In this document: piece by piece, positions 21,810 through 25,663 of the stretch | Layout: each line of letters begins with the position of its first letter | Position numbering within the stretch: position 1 is the stretch's first letter | Source: a virus | IMG/VR virus record: IMGVR_UViG_3300025914_000045 | Span: 1-25,663 of that record | DNA length: 25,663 bases | Direction: 5' to 3' (one strand) | Translations under genes and position numbers: made by a program | Notes under the pieces: generated by a model | The model's input: only the letters and a program-made list of their open reading frames with translations | Database searches by the model: none | Told to the model about the DNA's origin: nothing

Positions 21810-21976
21810 GCGATCGATTCTACTGCGTTTTGGGGATGCGCGCTTGACAGAAAACGAACGGCGTGCGAGGCTTCCAAATTGACAGCCCGTTCCCCTGCGG
21901 GTGGCCTCCGAGTGGCCCCGTAGCGTTCCTCCCCAGGCGCTACGGGGCCTTTTTTATTCAGCGTCGTGCCCTCCAT
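21806..21976 (-). CDS. Doubtful 56-codon frame upstream of 21809 gene
   Basis: A frame starting MEGTTLNKKGPVAPGEERYG and ending NAVESIA overlaps the next ATG (ATGA). Its front repeats the GGAGGGCACGACG leader seen at 22467-22480. There is no ribosome site before ATG 21976, and the frame crosses a strong terminator hairpin and a promoter, which speaks against it. It may be a degraded copy of a duplicated leader. Confidence 0.25.
   Translation of the reverse strand: MEGTTLNKKGPVAPGEERYGATRRPPAGERAVNLEASHAVRFLSSAHPQNAVESIA
21811..21822 (-). promoter_or_regulatory. TAGAAT -10 hexamer with CGATCGATT
   Basis: On the minus strand TAGAAT (21817-21822) stands seven bases before the ATG at 21809, and CGATCGATT (21811-21819) overlaps it. 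A matching -35 hexamer at 17 bases is poor. The operator therefore sits at the -10 here, not in the middle of the spacer. Confidence 0.45.
21914..21955 (+). terminator. Intrinsic terminator on the plus strand
   Basis: A perfect 12-base-pair stem GGCCCCGTAGCG / CGCTACGGGGCC (21914-21925 and 21938-21949) with a 12-base loop is followed by six T (21950-21955). The T run lies only on the plus-strand side, so it stops rightward transcription, although no rightward gene is visible to the left of it. Confidence 0.75.
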
Positions 21977-21977
21977 C

Positions 21978-22002
21978 GCGCGCCCGTCGCACTCGGGCGC
22001 GC
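21978..22002. repeat. 9-bp GC-rich hairpin, gene junction
   Basis: GCGCGCCCG (21978-21986) and CGGGCGCGC (21994-22002) pair perfectly around a seven-base loop, 10 bases after the stop of the gene at 22012. Neither strand has a T run after it. It could be a processing or pausing structure. Confidence 0.5.
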
Positions 22003-22011
22003 TGTGCAGGG

Positions 22012-22332
22012 TTACGGGCGATAGTAGTTATCGCGGCAATAACCGCCGATCGTCTTGTCAGCGTGCGCCTTAGCGTACGCCTCCGCTTCGCCCGCGGTCG
22101 CGAACGTAGGCGCATCGGCCGGCGCTCCGATGCCCATTTCGCGCGCCATATCGAACGCGGGCGCGGTCCAGCTAGGTTCGTTCCACTTCGGCCGCTTGCC
22201 CTCGCCGCCTGCGATCATTGGAGCGGAACCGGAGCGATGAATGATCGGCAGAAACCGCGCGCCGTACTTCTGCGCGTAGACTTCCACGTGATGGTAGAAA
22301 TAGCCGTCGTAATAACTGAGACGCTTCATCAT
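22012..22332 (-). CDS. Hypothetical aromatic-rich protein
   Basis: The 106-residue product starts MMKRLSYYDGYFYHHVEVYA (ATG 22332). GGAGG lies about 9 bases upstream, and 22329 is a second possible start. It has a Tyr-rich front, 'YGARFLPIIHRSGSAPMIAGG', then 'KWNEPSWTAPAFDMAREMG' and 'AGEAEAYAKAHADKTIGGYC'. Upstream open frame to 22440 overlaps the small gene and is not needed. No family recognised. Confidence 0.65.
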   Translation of the reverse strand: MMKRLSYYDGYFYHHVEVYAQKYGARFLPIIHRSGSAPMIAGGEGKRPKWNEPSWTAPAFDMAREMGIGAPADAPTFATAGEAEAYAKAHADKTIGGYCRDNYYRP

Positions 22333-22352
22333 CGTCGTGTCCTCCATCGTGC

Positions 22353-22493
22353 TCACTTGCAGCGCTCCCAGGCCCAAACGGGCGCGTGTCCGCGAGCGAT
22401 GAAAATGAACGTCTCCACCCAGACCGCTTGCCACTGCCAACTACCAAAAATTTCATACGGCTTCGTCATCGTCGTGCCCTCCGTCGTGCTCAT
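22353..22493 (-). CDS. Small Trp-rich protein with two possible starts
   Basis: The frame of 46 codons reads MSTTEGTTMTKPYEIFGSWQ and ends 'ARGHAPVWAWERCK'. The first ATG (22493) is six bases beyond the -10 hexamer. The second (22469) has GGAGG ten bases upstream, giving 38 residues. Trp and aromatic content is high. The stop overlaps the GTG repeat of the leader of the next gene. A membrane-associated role is conceivable from 'WVETFIFIARG'. Confidence 0.5.
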   Translation of the reverse strand: MSTTEGTTMTKPYEIFGSWQWQAVWVETFIFIARGHAPVWAWERCK

Positions 22494-22499
22494 GAAACT

Positions 22500-22532
22500 A
22501 ATCTAACGCCACCGATCATTTTCGTCAACAAG
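22500..22532 (-). promoter_or_regulatory. Promoter with embedded operator, near-leaderless
   Basis: On the minus strand -35 TTGACG (22523-22528), 17-base spacer and -10 TAGATT (22500-22505) fit sigma70 well. The operator ACCGATCATTTTCGTCAACAAG overlaps the spacer and -35 (22511-22532). ATG 22493 is six bases from the -10. Confidence 0.75.
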
Positions 22533-22536
22533 AAAA

Positions 22537-22558
22537 CGATCGGTACCGATTATTTTTT
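22537..22558 (-). promoter_or_regulatory. Distal operator CGATCGGTACCGATTATTTT
   Basis: This copy is a palindromic form ATCGGTACCGAT (22539-22550). ACCGAT at 22545 is exactly 34 bases from the ACCGATC at 22511. It overlaps the stop region of the zinc-ribbon-like gene. Confidence 0.55.
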
Positions 22559-22759
22559 CTTCGCCCCCTCGCCTGGGCTGTCGCTGTCGTTCTGCTCTGC
22601 GTCGAAGACGCCCAGCCCCCTGCATCGCGGCGCTAGCAGGTCCCACGTGCGGCGACTCGCTGCGGGTATCACCACACCGCAGTGGCCACAACGCAGCCAA
22701 CGCGAGAGTGTTGCGGTTCCGCGGCCAACATACGGAAACCATTCATGTTCGGACTCCAT
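22550..22759 (-). CDS. Small zinc-ribbon-like protein
   Basis: The 69-residue product starts MESEHEWFPYVGRGTATLSR at ATG 22759, with AAGGA upstream. It has 'WLRCGHCGVVIPA' (CxxC) and one further Cys at 'APRCRG', then a Lys-rich end. The longer start at 22798 would run through the direct repeats and is less likely. It lies just downstream of the symmetric origin-like region and may be a small DNA-binding protein. Confidence 0.6.
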   Translation of the reverse strand: MESEHEWFPYVGRGTATLSRWLRCGHCGVVIPAASRRTWDLLAPRCRGLGVFDAEQNDSDSPGEGAKKK

Positions 22760-22770
22760 CAGCCTTCCTT

Positions 22771-22791
22771 GCCTGTGGGTTGCCTGTGGGT
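22771..22791. repeat. Tandem GCCTGTGGGT pair
   Basis: GCCTGTGGGT occurs at 22771-22780 and again at 22782-22791, 11 bases apart. CCTGTGGG appears once more at 22863. They stand at the left border of the origin-like region. Confidence 0.6.
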
Positions 22792-22798
22792 GGCACAT

Positions 22799-23164
22799 GT
22801 CCTACACCCAGGTGTGATTACAGGTACTTAGCTAATTTGATATTATCTAACCTATTGATCCACCTGTGGGACCTGGGGGATCTGGGGGTATTTTCTCAAG
22901 TTATAGCCACCTGAGCATGTTACTCCTACATGTAGTTATTGAATAATATCAAGTACTTAACCTCTACTTTATATCCTAACTATTTGATATTATTCAAGAC
23001 ACACATGTAGGAGTAACATCATATATACAACCCTGACCCCCGTTTTTGCCCCCAGTACCCCCAGGTATTTTCAATTTTTGAATTTAAAAATCGGGAATCA
23101 TTGAGGAAAAGTACCTGCGTGCAAAAAGCGCTTGCCCCCCGGCGACTCGAGTAGCCACCTAATT
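22799..23164. other. Non-coding symmetric region, candidate replication origin
   Basis: This 366-base stretch holds no plausible gene. It is AT-rich in its core, and nested inverted repeats share one centre near 22968. From inside out these are TTGAATAATATCAA (22939-22952) with TTGATATTATTCAA (22984-22997); TGTTACTCCTACATGT (22918-22933) with its complement (23003-23018); CCTGGGGG (22872-22879) with CCCCCAGG (23058-23065); and CAGGTAC (22821-22827) with GTACCTG (23111-23117). G-rich repeats at 22863, 22872 and 22881 keep a 9-base period. The primase-helicase gene ends 47 bases away. Origin, partition or regulatory hub are the options; origin is favoured. Confidence 0.6.
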
Positions 23165-25453
23165 TCAAAATACGTCGTACTGCCACTGCTTTTTGACACT
23201 TTGTCTAACGATTAGGCCATAGTAGGGGAAGTGATCGCCCTCCACCGTGTACACCTTGTTTTCCCGCAGGCGACGGCCGAAGGTAGAATTTGCAATTGGG
23301 CGCCTGCCCGCCTCCTCGCACCAACGCTTGAAGTAGGGGTAGATTTCTCGCATCGGCGTGCGCTCGCAATCGTCAATCTCGCAGCACTCCGCAAGAAAGC
23401 TTGCCACGCTATCCACTTCGACGCGCCACCCGCGCAACAGCTTGTGATGCGACGCAGGTAGGGTGAAGGCCCCGCGGGCTAGCAGACGGGACGCGCCAGC
23501 GACAGCCCAGGCGGCAATGCCAGCCATTTCGGAGGCCACCAACGACTCTTTGAGCGTGTCGTCACGCATCGGGTGCCCCATGGGGAACGTCCGATTCCAC
23601 TCGACGATGAGGAATCGCCGCCAAAAGGCGTTGGTGTGGTCTGCGGTGCCCGGTAGGCGATTGCAAGCGAAGAGGTGCCCTGCGATGGGGGCGTGTTGGA
23701 ACGGCCGCCCTGAGGGGTTGCGCGCATCCATTTCATCGCCCGAGATCACCGCTTTGAAGCTGTCACCGCTCACAATCTCTGCTTCGGGCAGCTCAGACAC
23801 CACGTTGAGGCGCACGCCAGCCAACGCGGCTTTATAATATTCCTTGCCCCAGTCCTGGGGCTTGATGCTTTGCCGCTGTTCTTTTGGAAATAGCTCAGAG
23901 GCAACGTGCGTGAAGACGCTTTTTCCATTTTCGCCCATCTGTCCGTACAGCACGAGCGCTTTCTGATACCGGGGGGCAATGCCAATTAAGCAGGCGCCTA
24001 GAAACTCCTGCAACAGATCGATCTTCTCTGCCGCGTCTTCATCCCCCTCGAAGCAAGCGGCCAAATACGTTCGCCACCGATCGCACCGCGCATCCGCGGC
24101 GTACGCGTGCGGTAGCCCCAGGTTCAAGCGATTCTCCGCATCGTGGGGAACGAACGCGGCGCCGTTGGGTGTAGCCATCAAGACGCCATTGGTGAACGCT
24201 ACGCCTGGGGGCGCCTCGCCGAAGAACCGTGCATCACCGCTCAGCGTCTTGGCCGCGGAAATGACGTTGTGGATATTTTTATGGTTGAGCCGCAACAATT
24301 TCTTGCCCACGCGCTTGCCAGCGTAGCGCGACACGATTTGGTACAGCTCATTGTCATCATAGCTCACCCACAAGCCCGACGCAGAATCGTAGCGCCATAG
24401 CTCATCTTGCGTACCCACGAGCGCCTCCTCATGGGTGCCAGCCAAATCCGTCAAAAGCCGCTGTGCTAACTCGATATCGTCGCCGCGAGTGAATGGCGCT
24501 GCATCCGACGCCCACCCACCGACTTTGTCTTTTAGTTCGGCCCAGCGGTTTACGTTGCCCCCACAGGAGTCATGCCAGCAACCCGCCCATATGCCTCCGC
24601 GCGACTGCACACGGATCATCAGTTTCTCGACGTGAGCAGGATTGAACGCGCAACGGCGCAATCGAAAGGTCACGTCGTTGATTTGGGTGTGGGGGACGGC
24701 CATCGCTGTAAGCCAGTAGCCAATTCGTTTGGCCGTCGCAATGGCCGAATCTGTAGCAGCTTCGCGGGGGGCAGACGACGACAGCGCAGGCTGTTGGATG
24801 AGCGCTGCGGGAAGCGGATGCGCCGCTAAAATCTCTTCGTACGTGTATTTTCGTTCGGGGTAGGCTTCAAGCAGCGTGACGCGCTCGGGGGCCACTCGCC
24901 GCCGTTTGCTGCACTTCGCGCACGTCTCATCAGGGCAGGGGCCATGCATGTTCCACGTGCCCGGCAAGCGCATTACACGATCGAGATTCACCATACTCTT
25001 GTCGGTGCCATAGAAGAGCGCGAGGTGGCGCTGTACGTCGCTCCATTTGTCAATCGATTGCCCGTCGGCAAGCAGCCAGTAATAATGCCGGTTGCGGTTG
25101 CTTTCGGATGACGCGACGACGATCGACGGTGGTAGCCGCGGGATGGGCGGCAACAAGCTGGTGCCGTCGTCGTCCACAAAGCAAGCGCGCACGCCGGTGA
25201 TCGCATGCTTGCCGCGCCTGCCTGCGTTGATCTGCACGTAGGCGGCGCGTTGTGCGGCGTTCAACTTGCCGATGATATCGGTGAGCTGCGGCAAGCTGCC
25301 GATATGCACACGGTTGTATTCTTTTCGTTTCTTGGCTGTGTCGTCGACAAACTGCAATACGAGGGCTGTGGCTTGCGATCCTGTAAGCGCGGTGATAAAG
25401 CGCTGCGCTTGCCGAAAGTCAAACGGATACTGCGGCAACATTGGCGCTAGCAT
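23165..25453 (-). CDS. Primase-helicase (AEP primase + SF3/D5-like helicase)
   Basis: The 762-residue product (start ATG 25453 preferred; ATG 25441 or the longer GTG 25513 are alternatives) has a primase front. It carries 'RACFVDDDG' (about 89-97) with acidic catalytic residues, 'HYYWLL' (123-128) and 'VMRLPGTWNM'. A Cys/His zinc region follows ('RRCAFNPAH', 'GCWHDSCGG', about 266-300). The helicase part has Walker A 'GQMGENGKS' (504-512), a Walker B-like 'VVSELPE' (551-557), 'ACNRLPGT' and 'FWRRFLIVEW' (arginine finger region). It primes and unwinds phage DNA. The GTG start would lie inside the promoter. Confidence 0.92.
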   Translation of the reverse strand: MLAPMLPQYPFDFRQAQRFITALTGSQATALVLQFVDDTAKKRKEYNRVHIGSLPQLTDIIGKLNAAQRAAYVQINAGRRGKHAITGVRACFVDDDGTSLLPPIPRLPPSIVVASSESNRNRHYYWLLADGQSIDKWSDVQRHLALFYGTDKSMVNLDRVMRLPGTWNMHGPCPDETCAKCSKRRRVAPERVTLLEAYPERKYTYEEILAAHPLPAALIQQPALSSSAPREAATDSAIATAKRIGYWLTAMAVPHTQINDVTFRLRRCAFNPAHVEKLMIRVQSRGGIWAGCWHDSCGGNVNRWAELKDKVGGWASDAAPFTRGDDIELAQRLLTDLAGTHEEALVGTQDELWRYDSASGLWVSYDDNELYQIVSRYAGKRVGKKLLRLNHKNIHNVISAAKTLSGDARFFGEAPPGVAFTNGVLMATPNGAAFVPHDAENRLNLGLPHAYAADARCDRWRTYLAACFEGDEDAAEKIDLLQEFLGACLIGIAPRYQKALVLYGQMGENGKSVFTHVASELFPKEQRQSIKPQDWGKEYYKAALAGVRLNVVSELPEAEIVSGDSFKAVISGDEMDARNPSGRPFQHAPIAGHLFACNRLPGTADHTNAFWRRFLIVEWNRTFPMGHPMRDDTLKESLVASEMAGIAAWAVAGASRLLARGAFTLPASHHKLLRGWRVEVDSVASFLAECCEIDDCERTPMREIYPYFKRWCEEAGRRPIANSTFGRRLRENKVYTVEGDHFPYYGLIVRQSVKKQWQYDVF

Positions 25454-25501
25454 TGATTCCCCATGGTATCCTCTTCTACTGCCACAGCTTGAGGGTGTGC
25501 A

Positions 25502-25531
25502 ATAACAAAACACACCGATCGATTTTTTACA
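25502..25531 (-). promoter_or_regulatory. Primase promoter with embedded operator
   Basis: On the minus strand TGTAAA (25526-25531) and TGTTAT (25502-25507), 18 bases apart, form a moderate promoter. ACCGATCGATTTTTT (25514-25528) starts exactly 12 bases before the -35, as at the other sites. It lies upstream of the primase gene. Confidence 0.55.
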
Positions 25532-25562
25532 CGTGCGGTCGCGGGCTTAGCGTGTTTGCAAG

Positions 25563-25570
25563 CGATCGAT
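25563..25570 (+). promoter_or_regulatory. CGATCGAT site in divergent region
   Basis: A further copy of CGATCGAT lies between the leftward primase promoter and the rightward promoter, 12 bases before the rightward -35. It could serve both genes. Confidence 0.4.
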
Positions 25571-25582
25571 ACTTAAAAGAAT

Positions 25583-25612
25583 TTGACACATGCAGCGACT
25601 GGGGAGCATAAC
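25583..25612 (+). promoter_or_regulatory. Rightward promoter TTGACA / CATAAC
   Basis: A perfect TTGACA (25583-25588) is 18 bases from CATAAC (25607-25612). It points at the gene beginning at 25634. Confidence 0.6.
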
Positions 25613-25633
25613 ACTGCGAGGGGAGACACGCCA

Positions 25634-25663
25634 ATGCCGAAAGATTCAGGGGATGGAAAGGCG
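25634..25663 (+). CDS. Start of a rightward gene (cut by window edge)
   Basis: ATG 25634 is preceded by GAGGGGAG with suitable spacing and by the promoter at 25583-25612. Only ten codons are visible (MPKDSGDGKA), so no function can be assigned. The divergent position next to operator sites fits a regulator, but this is inference. Confidence 0.55.
   Translation, partial: MPKDSGDGKA

Noticed and set aside
25454-25513. GTG start extending the primase by 20 residues
   Set aside because: The extension overlaps the -10 region of the promoter and reads a Cys-rich, unlikely N-terminus.
1-25663. Integrase, tRNA, CRISPR array or insertion sequence
   Set aside because: No tyrosine or serine recombinase motif, cloverleaf, regular spacer-repeat array or transposase was seen, although the right-hand sequence is not available.

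Overview
The window looks like about 25.7 kb of a contractile-tailed double-stranded DNA phage (or a prophage seen without its ends). Nearly every gene lies tightly packed on the minus strand, with ATGA, GTGA, TGATG or TAATG overlaps, and the gene order is typical of a phage. Read from right to left along the minus strand it runs: a primase-helicase; an AT-rich non-coding region with a striking symmetric repeat structure (candidate replication origin); a set of small early or accessory genes; large terminase; portal; head maturation and capsid genes; neck genes; tail sheath and tube; tail assembly chaperone; tape measure; and the start of the baseplate. The left edge cuts a baseplate hub-like gene. 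The right edge cuts a divergent plus-strand gene after ten codons.

The structural module (DUF1073-type portal, DUF2213 protease with a nested scaffold, DUF2184-type capsid, DUF4054 connector, DUF3383 sheath, DUF3277 tube, Dit-like protein) is the set known from Bcep1/Bcep781-like myoviruses of Proteobacteria. Two small Cys-rich lipoproteins with 'CPSGE' cores sit between the early and packaging genes. By their look they resemble lipoproteins common in Myxococcota and related delta-type bacteria, so such a host is possible but not proven. I see no integrase, tRNA, rRNA, CRISPR array or clear bacterial gene, and lysis genes are not recognisable here.

The most unusual content is regulatory. A short motif (plus-strand form ACCGATCGATTTT) recurs only at the early-gene promoters. 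In five of them it sits inside the spacer at a nearly constant 11-12 bases from the -35 hexamer, and two of these have a second copy exactly 34 bases upstream. Three of the promoters put the -10 hexamer only 6-7 bases before an ATG, which suggests leaderless or near-leaderless messages. This looks like one regulon of a phage transcription factor that is not encoded in the visible part. The roughly 300-base region at 22821-23117 is a nested set of inverted repeats around one centre near 22968, with 9-base-period G-rich iterons on both flanks, and is the best candidate for the origin.

Two classical translational tricks are also readable: a -1 frameshift at a run of eight T in the tail chaperone gene, and a strong internal start for the scaffold inside the protease gene. 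An exported protein with a cleavable signal peptide lies among the capsid genes, which is unexpected.
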